A stretch of 20,393 bases of DNA, taken from Clostridiales bacterium. Its GTDB lineage: Bacteria > Bacillota > Clostridia > Oscillospirales > CAG-272. This document shows positions 7,752 to 15,277 of the stretch, piece by piece. Numbering within the stretch: the first letter of the stretch is position 1; each line of letters starts with the position of its first letter. The stretch is from positions 1 through 20,393 of the forward strand of contig DXYE01000043.1 in NCBI GenBank assembly GCA_019415985.1. The letters run 5' to 3'. A model generated the notes under the pieces. It saw nothing but the letters and a program-made list of their open reading frames with translations. It was not told where the DNA came from and did not search any database. Made by a program: the position numbers and the translations under genes.

Positions 7752-7764
7752 GTACAAAGTAAGC

Positions 7765-7839
7765 GGCCCGTTGGTCAAGCGGCTAAGACTCCGCCCTCTC
7801 ACGGCGGCGACGGGGGTTCGATTCCCCCACGGGTCACCA
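7765..7839 (+). tRNA. tRNA-Glu, anticodon CTC
   Basis: A full cloverleaf can be drawn. The acceptor stem GGCCCGT pairs with ACGGGTC (7829-7835). The anticodon stem CCGCC/GGCGG encloses the loop CTCTCAC with anticodon CTC, reading GAG. The T arm is GGGGG-TTCGATT-CCCCC. Discriminator A is followed by an encoded CCA (7837-7839). It has its own promoter and terminator and appears to be a single-gene unit. No repeat of its 3' end was seen nearby that would mark an integrated element. Confidence 0.95.
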
Positions 7840-7841
7840 GG

Positions 7842-7884
7842 AAAAAGACTGCATTTGTCTGTCGGATGAATGCAGTCTTTTTTA
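7842..7884 (+). terminator. Terminator of tRNA-Glu
   Basis: AAAAAGACTGCATT (7842-7855) pairs with AATGCAGTCTTTTT (7869-7882), ending in a T run. It starts 3 nt after the tRNA CCA end. Confidence 0.93.
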
Positions 7885-7927
7885 AATTCAGCGTGTCCGC
7901 CGATACGTATATGGGAGTGTGTGAAAA

Positions 7928-8612
7928 TTGATCAATATTTTGCTTAAAGGCTTTGACATAAATGCCCCATGAAATTTATAATGAATTGAGAGACTGTATA
8001 AAACCGCACCACTCCGTCGCTGTTGTTGCGTTTTCTTTCCGCGATCATCTCGTCAAATCGCTTACAGACTGGGATGCATTGAACAGCAAGGAAAACGGCA
8101 AATATTACAGCGGTATCGTTGGCGGCTTTGCGGCATACGGTATACCCGAAAATCGCATCTCATTTGTTAACTACTTCACCGACACCAAGCAATCAGCGAC
8201 CAAAAAAGTCGAAAATGCCGACATTATCTACTTTTTGGGCGGCTTGCCGGACAGAATGCTGGATTGTATCAGAGAATTTGACCTGTCCGGCGTTCTGATG
8301 AAACATACGAAAATTTTTATGGGTTACAGCGCCGGCGCAGTTATTCAGTTGGCGGAATACCATTTGTCGCCCGATGGTGATTATCCTGAGTTCAAGTATT
8401 TTGAAGGACTTCCATACCTGGATAAATTCCATATGGAGGTTCATTATGAAGGCACAGCAGTCCAGGAGGAATCCATACGGCGGGTACTGGCCGAGCGCGG
8501 AAAAACAGTGTATGCGACCGCTCACAGAGCCGGCGTAATACTCGTCGATAACGGCATCGTTAAACTCCCTTTAAACGTCAAAGTTTTCGATGCAAGGAAT
8601 CAGCAGCCATGA
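7928..8612 (+). CDS. Peptidase S51-like protein, apparent frameshift near the N-terminus
   Basis: The long frame (ATG at 7962) encodes 216 residues of the peptidase S51 / dipeptidase E-like class, with a glutamine-amidotransferase-like fold. The nucleophile elbow GYSAGA (Ser123 from that ATG) and the preceding FLGG strand are intact, and His-rich HMEVHYE follows. Substrate is unknown; some members cleave Asp dipeptides. Family members normally begin with a short beta strand of the type MINILL. Exactly that is encoded from TTG 7928 (GGGAG 10 nt upstream) in a different frame, MINILLKGFDINAP, which stops at 7970. One extra C in the CCCC run at 7965-7968 would explain it. Either the gene is damaged or mis-sequenced, or translation starts at 7962, where AAAGG at 7946-7950 is a weak site, giving a protein lacking its first strand. 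Confidence 0.75.
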
Positions 8613-8887
8613 TATCGCGGTAAAAGCCCCTTCTTTTTGAGTTTCCTTAAGACCGCCATACACGTCTGGTTTTTCACTGAAAAAGGAACTTCAAGTTTTG
8701 ATACGAATGTATTGAAGCTGCTGTTTAAAATATCAGCCATATATCGGGGGAAATCTATGGCTGCGAGAATTAATATCTGTTTGACAAATCCTGTTAAGCC
8801 TGAAAAAATACGGAAATGAACAGTATACCTTCTGAAACCGAGTTTTTCAATATTTTCGCATGATAGAAACAGACAAATTTTCTATAC
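8613..8887. other. Intergenic region without a supported gene
   Basis: A plus-strand frame of 60 codons (8637-8819) starts at TTG without a ribosome site and resembles no family I know, so it is not called. The terminator of the minus-strand gene follows at 8888. Confidence 0.5.
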
Positions 8888-8929
8888 AAAAAAAGTTCCG
8901 GCCGTATTAACAGCTGCGGAACCTTTTTT
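8888..8929 (-). terminator. Terminator of the minus-strand unknown gene
   Basis: GTTCCG (8895-8900) pairs with CGGAAC (8917-8922), flanked by seven A on the left and six T on the right. Read on the minus strand the stem is followed by seven T, 35 nt after the stop at 8964. It could also stop plus-strand transcripts. Confidence 0.75.
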
Positions 8930-8963
8930 ATCCATATTATATACAACGAAACATACTAGTGAA

Positions 8964-9320
8964 TTACTGCTCTCCGTCTTCCGCCTTTGACGCCATTTCG
9001 TCAGTGCTGTCTCTGAGAGAAATATAATTTTTTGCAGCAAATTCTTTCAACTGCGTCATGTATTTTTCAAATCTTGGATCTTCATGCTCTGCCATAAACA
9101 GCGCATCAGAGCGCAGCGTGGATTGGATCGTAATAGCGCGCTCTTCCTTTTTTATCAGGCCTAACAGCTTTTTATATGTATGGGGCGCGATGACAATACT
9201 GGTTATGGTTGACGCCGGCAAATTCACATATTCCGGACCATCTTTTTTCATATTAACAAAAATAATTTCATGCGTGTCAAAGAAAAATCTTTCTTCCATT
9301 GTGGTGACCAATCCTTTCAT
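8964..9320 (-). CDS. Unidentified small soluble protein
   Basis: I do not recognise this protein. It has 118 residues from the first ATG, or 111 from the internal ATG at 9299 (MEERFFFDTHE), which has AAAGGA 12 nt upstream; the first ATG has no clear ribosome site. It has no signal peptide or membrane helix. The order of segments (several short hydrophobic strands to about residue 75, then one amphipathic helix at about 85-105 and an acidic tail) would suit a small beta-sheet domain capped by a helix, such as a PH-like fold; this is a guess. It lies behind a perfect promoter and ahead of a good terminator, so it is probably a well-expressed single-gene unit. Confidence 0.6.
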   Translation of the reverse strand: MKGLVTTMEERFFFDTHEIIFVNMKKDGPEYVNLPASTITSIVIAPHTYKKLLGLIKKEERAITIQSTLRSDALFMAEHEDPRFEKYMTQLKEFAAKNYISLRDSTDEMASKAEDGEQ

Positions 9321-9372
9321 ATGGAATAGACCGCTTATAGGCTTTGCCGCTGTATGTCTTTATTATAATATT

Positions 9373-9401
9373 ATTATACATATGACTAACCCGTTTGTCA
9401 A
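9373..9401 (-). promoter_or_regulatory. Consensus promoter of the unidentified small gene
   Basis: On the minus strand TTGACA (9401-9396), exactly 17 nt, then TATAAT (9378-9373). Both hexamers are perfect, 53 nt before the first ATG at 9320. Confidence 0.85.
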
Positions 9402-9464
9402 GCAAAAAACGCGGTGCTCTTACGTAACGGAAGCTGTGCGCAGGTATGTGAATGTAAATAAAAA

Positions 9465-9974
9465 CTAAAGCTGGATATCGGCATGATACGCCTTGTCCAT
9501 TAAAATATATGGATATCCATGTGCTTTACAGGCCTTTAAATTTTCGAGATTTTCCCGAACCAATGCTTCTGTGTCAACAGAACTGTCGACTCTCTGTTCG
9601 ACCACGTCGGCATATTTCAGAATATCATCGGTTTTCCGTCTGATATAATCCTCGGTCATGATGAGGCAGTAGTATCGGATTTGTGTCAAATAATTGTCTG
9701 CAAAATCTCTTTCCCAGCCAAAGGGGATATAACAGCCTTCAACTATGAGATTCTGCCGGTTTTCAATTACAGTTTTTACTATCTCCCGGACAATAGGCCA
9801 CAGATAGGAAGTCAACGCCTGATCATCCTCCGGCTGCAAATTTGTGTATCCGCTGCGAATCAGCCCCATTTTCAGGTGATCTATGGACATATATGGAAAC
9901 CGATAGGTCTCCAACAGCTTTTGAGCCAGCGCTGTTTTACCGGTGTGCGAGCATCCGGCAATGAGAATAACCAT
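9465..9974 (-). CDS. Small P-loop nucleotide/metabolite kinase-like protein
   Basis: A 169-residue protein with an N-terminal Walker A, GCSHTGKT (residues 7-14), directly after a beta strand (VILIA), then a helix and a MSIDHLKMG stretch typical of small P-loop kinases. A second strand, NLIVEGCYIP, sits where adenylate-kinase- and gluconate-kinase-like proteins carry their second acidic motif. Length and motifs fit the broad group annotated as AAA or 2-phosphoglycerate kinase-like proteins; the substrate cannot be named. The start at 9974 has a good site, AAAGGAG, 6 nt upstream. It lies 123 nt downstream of the sensor kinase gene on the same strand with no clear terminator between, so it may share that transcript. 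Confidence 0.7.
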   Translation of the reverse strand: MVILIAGCSHTGKTALAQKLLETYRFPYMSIDHLKMGLIRSGYTNLQPEDDQALTSYLWPIVREIVKTVIENRQNLIVEGCYIPFGWERDFADNYLTQIRYYCLIMTEDYIRRKTDDILKYADVVEQRVDSSVDTEALVRENLENLKACKAHGYPYILMDKAYHADIQL

Positions 9975-10097
9975 ATCTGCTCCTTTCTGCCGATATCTGT
10001 TATATCATCAAGCAATATCTTTTACAGGAGAAAATCATTCAAACCGACATTGGAAGAATGATAGACGGTATCTTTATAATCTCGACCTCTGCCGAAG

Positions 10098-11099
10098 TTA
10101 CATTGAAGAAGAATCGTTCGTGGGAAGCAGCAACGTGACCTCTGTGCCCTGACCGACTACAGATGAGATTTGAATTTGGCAGCCGAGCTTTTTCAGAATC
10201 TTATTTGTCAGATACAAACCGATTCCCGAGGCCTTTTTATCGGTTCGGCCATTATAACCTGTAAAGCCCTTCTCGCAAACACGCGGCAGGTCCTCCGGCG
10301 CAATGCCGATGCCGGTATCCTGGATCACCAGAGCACGGTTCCCCTCTGCATAGATAGTAATTCTGCCTCTTTCCGTATATTTCACCGCATTTGACAGAAT
10401 TTGCTCAATGGCAAAGCAGAGCCATTTTTCATCTGTCAGAACCTTTAGGCTCAGTGGCCTAAGCTCCAGACTGATACCCCTGTGTATGAACATCGGTGCA
10501 TATTTGCGTATCGCCTGTCGAACAATATCATTCAGTTCATATTCCCTAAGTACATAGTCCGTCGTATCGCTTCCCATTCTCAAGTAGGCAAGAACCATTT
10601 CCACATATCTTTCGGTCTGAAAAAGCTGTAGAAGCAGCTCTGACTCCTGCGTAAATCCGCCATCCTTTAAAATCAGCCGCATCGCGGCAATCGGCGTTTT
10701 AATTTGATGCACCCACAGTGTATAGTAGTCGATCATTTCCGTCTTTTCGCGTTCTGTTTCATGGGTAATTCTCCTGTTCTCTCTGTACAGTATGCAAAGG
10801 AGCTCCTGATATATCTGTTCGATCGGACTTTCGGCTTCCGGGAGCATTTCCGCAGAAGCTGTTATATCCTGCTGCAGCGCTTTAAGAAGCCTGTATCTCA
10901 CTTTGAATCTCAGAAAGTCATATACTGTCAGGGCTAGACCGGGAACAGCACAGAGAAGTGCGGCATACAGAACCGATTCCGCCGGCAGACCGTACAAAAC
11001 AAACACGAATGCAAATATTATAGCGAAAGAAATCAGCACGCTGATAAGCCTTACTTTGGAGCGAAGATATAAAGCGATCATTTTCATTTTAAAAACCAT
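10098..11099 (-). CDS. BceS-like sensor histidine kinase
   Basis: A 333-residue intramembrane-sensing histidine kinase. Two membrane helices (about 17-37 and 42-60) are joined by only a few residues, so there is almost no outside sensor domain, the hallmark of BceS-type kinases that sense through their ABC transporter. The H-box WVHQIKTP carries His131; the N-box EQILSNAVKYT includes Asn238; G1 is DTGIG (262-266) and G2 is GIGLYLTN. Its partner is the regulator encoded 148 nt upstream, and the cognate transporter is the divergent BceAB pair. The start is uncertain: ATG 11099 and ATG 11087 (MKMIALYL) both lack a clear ribosome site. A 25-codon frame ends 1 nt before the second, so translation may be coupled. 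Confidence 0.92.
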   Translation of the reverse strand: MVFKMKMIALYLRSKVRLISVLISFAIIFAFVFVLYGLPAESVLYAALLCAVPGLALTVYDFLRFKVRYRLLKALQQDITASAEMLPEAESPIEQIYQELLCILYRENRRITHETEREKTEMIDYYTLWVHQIKTPIAAMRLILKDGGFTQESELLLQLFQTERYVEMVLAYLRMGSDTTDYVLREYELNDIVRQAIRKYAPMFIHRGISLELRPLSLKVLTDEKWLCFAIEQILSNAVKYTERGRITIYAEGNRALVIQDTGIGIAPEDLPRVCEKGFTGYNGRTDKKASGIGLYLTNKILKKLGCQIQISSVVGQGTEVTLLLPTNDSSSM

Positions 11100-11166
11100 A
11101 TAAGTTCATGCACATATGAAAACAACAAGCGGGATCTTTTAAGCATCGGTTGCCTTCATATTTCAT
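11089..11166 (-). CDS. Candidate small ORF (25 aa) between regulator and sensor kinase
   Basis: ATG at 11166 opens 25 codons (MKYEGNRCLKDPACC ... NLYGF) ending in TAA at 11091-11089. AGAAAGG lies about 9 nt upstream, a better ribosome site than any before the kinase itself. The stop is 1 nt from the kinase's second ATG (11087), the spacing expected for coupled translation. I recognise no family; it could be chance. Confidence 0.3.
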   Translation of the reverse strand: MKYEGNRCLKDPACCFHMCMNLYGF

Positions 11167-11200
11167 TACTCTGCCTTTCTGTTCGCCGTTAGCCGGAGTT

Positions 11201-11238
11201 TTCGCGAGGCCTCTCTCGAATATGCCGTATTCCGGCAT
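11201..11238 (-). promoter_or_regulatory. Hairpins in the regulator-kinase gap
   Basis: ATGCCG (11222-11227) pairs with CGGCAT (11233-11238) 10 nt after the regulator stop, and TTCGCGAG (11201-11208) pairs with CTCTCGAA (11213-11220) with one mismatch. No T run follows, so these may protect or process the message instead of ending it. Confidence 0.35.
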
Positions 11239-11247
11239 CTTCCTTCT

Positions 11248-11934
11248 TCAGTCCGTTTCTTCCACGAGATAACCGATGCCCTTCTTTGTCGTAATAAAAT
11301 GTTCTATTCCCGCGCTTGCAAGCGTTTTCCGCAGTCTGGTCATATTCACGGTCAGCGTATTCTCATCTACATAAATATCGGTTTCCCATAGCCGCTGCAT
11401 AAGTGTTTCTCTTGACACAATTTTACCTTTGTGCTCCAGCAATATCTGAAGAATGCGGTATTCATTCTTTGTCAGATCAAACCGCTCGCCGCCGTAAGTG
11501 AAAGTGGCGTCGGATGGATTCAGTACCAGCCCTCTATGCTCCAGCAGCTCGGGAGACGCGGAAAAATCGTAGCTTCTACGCAGCAAGGCGCGAACCTTGG
11601 CGTTTATGACGTCGAGATCAAAAGGCTTAGCGACGAAATCGTCGCCGCCCATATTGACAGCCATGACAATATTCATATTGTCAGAGGCGGAGGATAAGAA
11701 CAGGATCGGAACCCTCGAGGTTCTGCGGATCTCGCTGCACCAGTGGTAGCCGTTATAGAAGGGCAGAGATATATCCATAATGACGAGATGCGGGGAAAAT
11801 GCGCTGAATTCATCAGTAACCCGGCTGAGATCCCTCACCCGGCGCGCCTCCATATCCCAAGAAGCAAAGTGCTTTTCCAGAATACCCGCAATGGTAATAT
11901 CATCTTCAACGATCAGTATTCTGTACATAACCAT
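11248..11934 (-). CDS. BceR-like OmpR-family response regulator
   Basis: A 228-residue two-domain regulator. The receiver domain (about 4-120) has the acidic pair Asp11-Asp12, phospho-acceptor Asp54 in VIMDISLP, and Lys103 in VAKPFD. The winged-helix DNA-binding domain (about 130-228) contains LTKNEYRILQILLEHKG and the recognition region around ENTLTVNMTRLRKTL, ending in TKKGIGYLVEE. It should be phosphorylated by the downstream kinase and activate the divergent bceAB genes. The frame is open from 11967, but the start at 11934 fits best: AAAGG lies 5 nt upstream and the protein then begins just before the first beta strand (YRILIVEDD). ATG 11928 is an alternative. It has its own promoter at 12060-12032. 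Confidence 0.93.
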   Translation of the reverse strand: MVMYRILIVEDDITIAGILEKHFASWDMEARRVRDLSRVTDEFSAFSPHLVIMDISLPFYNGYHWCSEIRRTSRVPILFLSSASDNMNIVMAVNMGGDDFVAKPFDLDVINAKVRALLRRSYDFSASPELLEHRGLVLNPSDATFTYGGERFDLTKNEYRILQILLEHKGKIVSRETLMQRLWETDIYVDENTLTVNMTRLRKTLASAGIEHFITTKKGIGYLVEETD

Positions 11935-12031
11935 ACCTGCCTTTACACCAATATTAAAAGGCCCCACCGCGCATAGTATCTTTTTCTGAGCTTTTGGGCA
12001 TGAGGCCTTGAGCGATGAGATGTTACCCGTT

Positions 12032-12069
12032 ATTTTACATCAATAGGGCCGTCCTGTCAAGAACGGCCC
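12032..12069 (-). promoter_or_regulatory. Promoter of the response regulator with overlapping inverted repeat
   Basis: On the minus strand TTGACA (12060-12055), 17-nt spacer, TAAAAT (12037-12032). An inverted repeat GGGCCGT (12046-12052) / ACGGCCC (12063-12069) brackets the -35 hexamer. It lacks a T run on either strand, so it looks like an operator and not a terminator. Confidence 0.7.
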
Positions 12070-12389
12070 ATCTCTAAATCTTTATGAATCTCCCTTCGCG
12101 CCCTTGCCTGTTTTCTTGGGTGTTTTCGCATGAAAAATTACATATAATCAGCCCTGCTTTACAGTTTTGCGGAGCAAAACGGTTCCTTCCCGCTCGCTTT
12201 TTGTGATACTGCAGCGCGGCCGAATGGAGACTGATAGGTATGAGGTACAGAAATTCCGACATAACGCCATAGGATGCAGATAAATCGTGGAGTTGTCTCT
12301 CGAAATGAGGCGCCTGATTCCTGTAAGCAAAGGATTGTATCCCAAACCGAATATCCGCATGTAAAAATGTTTGGTTGAGGGACGCTCCG
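12070..12389. other. Divergent intergenic region between bceR-like and bceA-like genes
   Basis: Open frames of 62 and 90 codons run on the minus strand here, but neither has a ribosome site or a recognised family. No gene is called. The regulatory elements lie at its two edges. Confidence 0.5.
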
Positions 12390-12431
12390 AATCTTTCAAA
12401 ATTGTAAGATTAAGGTTCATTTTGTAAGATT
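12390..12431 (+). promoter_or_regulatory. Candidate BceR-type operator upstream of the transporter genes
   Basis: A 22-nt imperfect palindrome spans 12390-12411 (arms AATCTT and AAGATT, inner CAA/TTG). Its right half, TTGTAAGATT (12402-12411), is repeated exactly at 12422-12431, a 20-nt period close to two helix turns. The array ends 7 nt before the -35 position, where an OmpR-family activator would touch RNA polymerase. Confidence 0.6.
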
Positions 12432-12461
12432 CATCTATGGCAGCGAATCAGCTTTGTCTGA

Positions 12462-12467
12462 TATAAT
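12462..12467 (+). promoter_or_regulatory. -10 element of the bceAB promoter, no -35 match
   Basis: A perfect TATAAT lies 31 nt before the bceA start. The expected -35 position (12439-12444, GGCAGC) does not match the consensus, as is usual for promoters that need an activator. Confidence 0.6.
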
Positions 12468-12498
12468 TGTTTTGCACCAAACAAAGGAGGGACTGACA

Positions 12499-13266
12499 AT
12501 GTCCATTTTGGAAGTTAACAGCCTTAAAAAAACTTATACCACCCGATTCGGTGGAAATCATGTTCAGGCACTTACAAACGTCTCGTTTTCTGTAGAGGAA
12601 GGTGAATATGTCGCTATTATGGGCGAATCAGGGTCTGGAAAAACGACCCTGCTCAATATTTTAGCTGCCCTGGATAAGCCTACCGGTGGCGAAGTAAAGC
12701 TGAACGGAAGGAGTCTGGCATCCGTAAAGGAAAAGGATATCGCTGCCTTCCGGCGGGATCACCTGGGTTTTGTCTTTCAGGATTTTAATCTTTTGGACAC
12801 GTTTTCGCTCCGCGACAACATTTTTTTGCCGCTCGTCCTTTCCGGAAAGCCCTATCCGGAGATGGAGCAGCGTCTGTCCCCCATTGCAGCAAAGCTTGGG
12901 ATCTCTGAGCTTCTGAATAAATATCCGTATGAGGTATCCGGCGGTCAAAAGCAGCGTGCCGCGGTAGCGCGCGCACTGATCACCAATCCTCAGCTTATTC
13001 TGGCAGACGAGCCGACAGGCTCTTTGGATTCCAAAGCGGCCGACAGTCTTCTGCGTCTGTTCGATGGAATCAATGCGGAGGGACAGACCATTCTAATGGT
13101 CACGCATTCAACCAAGGCTGCAAGCCATGCCGGACGAGTCCTCTTTATCAAGGACGGCGAGGTGTTTCATCAGCTTTACAAGGCCAATATGAGCGACGAA
13201 GAGATGTTTGCGAGAATTTCCGATACCCTGACCGTGTTGACAGCCGGAGGTGAGCGCCATGCGTAA
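12499..13266 (+). CDS. BceA-like ABC transporter ATPase (peptide-antibiotic resistance)
   Basis: A 255-residue ATPase of the MacB/LolD/BceA class. Walker A GESGSGKT (42-49), Q-loop FVFQDF (Gln94), signature VSGGQ (146-150), Walker B LILADE (166-171) followed by PTGSLDS, and an H-loop THS are all intact. It energises the BceB-like permease encoded next, which frees lipid II-cycle intermediates from cell-wall-targeting peptides such as bacitracin or lantibiotics; the actual drug cannot be told. The start at 12499 has a perfect AAAGGAGG (12483-12490) upstream; an earlier in-frame start overlaps the -10 element. Its last 8 bases overlap the permease gene, showing translational coupling. Divergent from the two-component genes that most likely control it. 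Confidence 0.94.
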   Translation: MSILEVNSLKKTYTTRFGGNHVQALTNVSFSVEEGEYVAIMGESGSGKTTLLNILAALDKPTGGEVKLNGRSLASVKEKDIAAFRRDHLGFVFQDFNLLDTFSLRDNIFLPLVLSGKPYPEMEQRLSPIAAKLGISELLNKYPYEVSGGQKQRAAVARALITNPQLILADEPTGSLDSKAADSLLRLFDGINAEGQTILMVTHSTKAASHAGRVLFIKDGEVFHQLYKANMSDEEMFARISDTLTVLTAGGERHA

Positions 13267-15277
13267 GAGTCTCTTTCCATCGCTGGCGCTTCAGAACCTG
13301 CGCAAGAACGGCCGATTTTATTTTTCCTATATTCTCACAATTATCGGTACAGCAGCCAGCTTTTACATATTGGCAGCGATTGCCACAGACGAAGGACTTC
13401 CTGAACTACGAGGCGGTATATACGTCAGTTCCATGGCTTATATCGGACTCGTGATTGCCGGACTGTTTTCCGTTGTCTTTCTGCTGTATACCAACAGCTT
13501 TTTAATGAAACGCCGGAAAAAGGAATTAGGCCTTTACAATATTTTAGGTATGGGCAAACGCCACATTGCCTGTATCTTATGCTTTGAATCCCTGTATGTA
13601 GCCATTCTCGGCATTATAGGCGGCCTTGTCTTCGGCATTCTGTTTCACAAGCTGGCTGCTTTGGGGCTGTTCTATCTGCTGCGTCTGGAGGTCCCTTTCG
13701 GCTTTTCGATCTCTATGACCGCCATTAAAATTTGTGTCGCTCTATTCGCTGCAATCATCGGTCTTACGCTGCTGCTGAACCTCCGGAGAATTCATGTCTC
13801 CAACCCCATAGAGCTTCTCCGTGGATCGGAATCCGGTGAGAAGGAGCCCAAAACGAAATGGCTGCTGGCTCTTGTCGGTATTCTGACGCTGGGCGCAGGA
13901 TATACGATAGCGGTAAGGACGGAAAAGCCGGTTGACGCACTCGCCATGTATTTTCTTGCTGTTTTTCTGGTTATCGCAGGCACCTACTGCCTGTTCACCT
14001 CTCTAAGTATCGTACTTTTAAAGGCGCTGCGCAGACATAAAAAATTTTATTATAAAACGCAGAACTTCATAGGCATCTCAGGCATGCTGTACCGGATGAA
14101 GCAAAACGCTGTGGGGCTTACCAACATCTGCATTCTTTCGACCATGGTTCTGGTGATGGTTTCGGGAACGCTGTCGCTGTACATCGGTACAGAGGACGCC
14201 CTAAAAAACCGTTATCCCGGCGATGTGATGCCGCAGGTGCGTTTTGATCCTGAGGCTGCCGATCCGTTTCGTGCGGAGGCTGCCAAGGAGCAGGTCAGCA
14301 GTGTACTGAGGGACAGAGATCTGAACCCGACCCGGTTCGATGATTATACATACCTCGCCTTCACGGTCGGAAGACATGACGGCGCATTCACCACCGATCA
14401 GCAGAGCTATGCCGGTGCTGAGACCATGCAGCTCTGCTTTATCACAGCGGAGGATTACGAATTGCTGACAGGAAAAGAGCTGAAACTGGACAGCGGCGAA
14501 ATAGCCGTGTATTGCAGAAACGTATCCATTCCGGACGTACTTTCCGTCGACATACAGGGATCGGATGTCTCTTATACCCTTAACTATCAGGTAAAGGAGC
14601 ATTTGACAAGCTTTCCATCCATTAGCGACTTATCAGCATATATGACACCGACCTGCTACGCGGCGGTAAGCGATGAAGAGACAATTTTGGAGCTGTACCA
14701 GGGTCAGAAGCTCGCTTACGGCGATAACGCAAGCGATATGAGATGGGAGGCGCAGATTGATCTGGATGCGAGCGACGAAACAGCGATAGCCTGCGGCGAT
14801 GCACTCGGAGATATGGAACTCAAAGACGCCGGACAGTGGGAGCTGTACCGCGTGGATACAAGAGCTCAAGAGGCTGAGGATTATTATGCGATGAACGGCG
14901 GTTTTCTTTTTCTCGGCATTTTTCTCGGTCTGATCTTTATTATGGCTACGGTGCTGATCATCTACTACAAACAGATTTCCGAGGGATATGAAGATAAGAG
15001 CCGGTTTGAAATTATGCAGAAGGTCGGATTGACACACGGAGAGATTAAGCGTTCCATCAATGCACAGATTCTCATCATATTTTTTGCGCCGCTTCTTGTG
15101 GCTGCCATTCATGTGGCGTTTGACTTTAAAATGATGATCAAGCTGCTGAATTTGTTCGCATTGACGAACTGGACGATTACGCTTATATGCTCTATCGTCA
15201 CGCTGCTTGTTTTCGCAGTAGTATATGGCATTGTTTATGCACTGACAGCCAAAACGTATTATAAAATTGTGAGCTGA
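13259..15277 (+). CDS. BceB-like ABC transporter permease (FtsX-like)
   Basis: A 672-residue permease. The N-terminal part carries an FtsX-type domain with helices near residues 20-42, 55-80, 105-135, 150-180, 200-215, 220-245 and 280-305. A large outside domain of roughly 220 residues (about 310-540), the detection domain of BceB proteins, follows, then three C-terminal helices (about 550-575, 605-625, 635-660). This is the 10-helix layout of peptide-detoxifying transporters that also signal to their partner kinase. The start is ATG 13259, with GGAGGTGA 6 nt upstream inside the end of the ATPase gene; the in-frame GTG at 13250 lies within that ribosome site. No clear terminator follows within 60 nt. 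Confidence 0.93.
   Translation: MRKSLFPSLALQNLRKNGRFYFSYILTIIGTAASFYILAAIATDEGLPELRGGIYVSSMAYIGLVIAGLFSVVFLLYTNSFLMKRRKKELGLYNILGMGKRHIACILCFESLYVAILGIIGGLVFGILFHKLAALGLFYLLRLEVPFGFSISMTAIKICVALFAAIIGLTLLLNLRRIHVSNPIELLRGSESGEKEPKTKWLLALVGILTLGAGYTIAVRTEKPVDALAMYFLAVFLVIAGTYCLFTSLSIVLLKALRRHKKFYYKTQNFIGISGMLYRMKQNAVGLTNICILSTMVLVMVSGTLSLYIGTEDALKNRYPGDVMPQVRFDPEAADPFRAEAAKEQVSSVLRDRDLNPTRFDDYTYLAFTVGRHDGAFTTDQQSYAGAETMQLCFITAEDYELLTGKELKLDSGEIAVYCRNVSIPDVLSVDIQGSDVSYTLNYQVKEHLTSFPSISDLSAYMTPTCYAAVSDEETILELYQGQKLAYGDNASDMRWEAQIDLDASDETAIACGDALGDMELKDAGQWELYRVDTRAQEAEDYYAMNGGFLFLGIFLGLIFIMATVLIIYYKQISEGYEDKSRFEIMQKVGLTHGEIKRSINAQILIIFFAPLLVAAIHVAFDFKMMIKLLNLFALTNWTITLICSIVTLLVFAVVYGIVYALTAKTYYKIVS

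Noticed and set aside
7765..7839. tRNA-Glu as an integration site for a mobile element
   Set aside because: No integrase gene, no duplicated tRNA 3' end and no mobile genes were seen on either side.
8637..8819. 60-codon plus-strand frame
   Set aside because: It begins with TTG, has no ribosome site, and shows no recognisable pattern.
12074..12420. Minus-strand frames of 62 and 90 codons in the bceR-bceA gap
   Set aside because: No ribosome site or family; they overlap the palindrome and repeats that make better sense as control sites.
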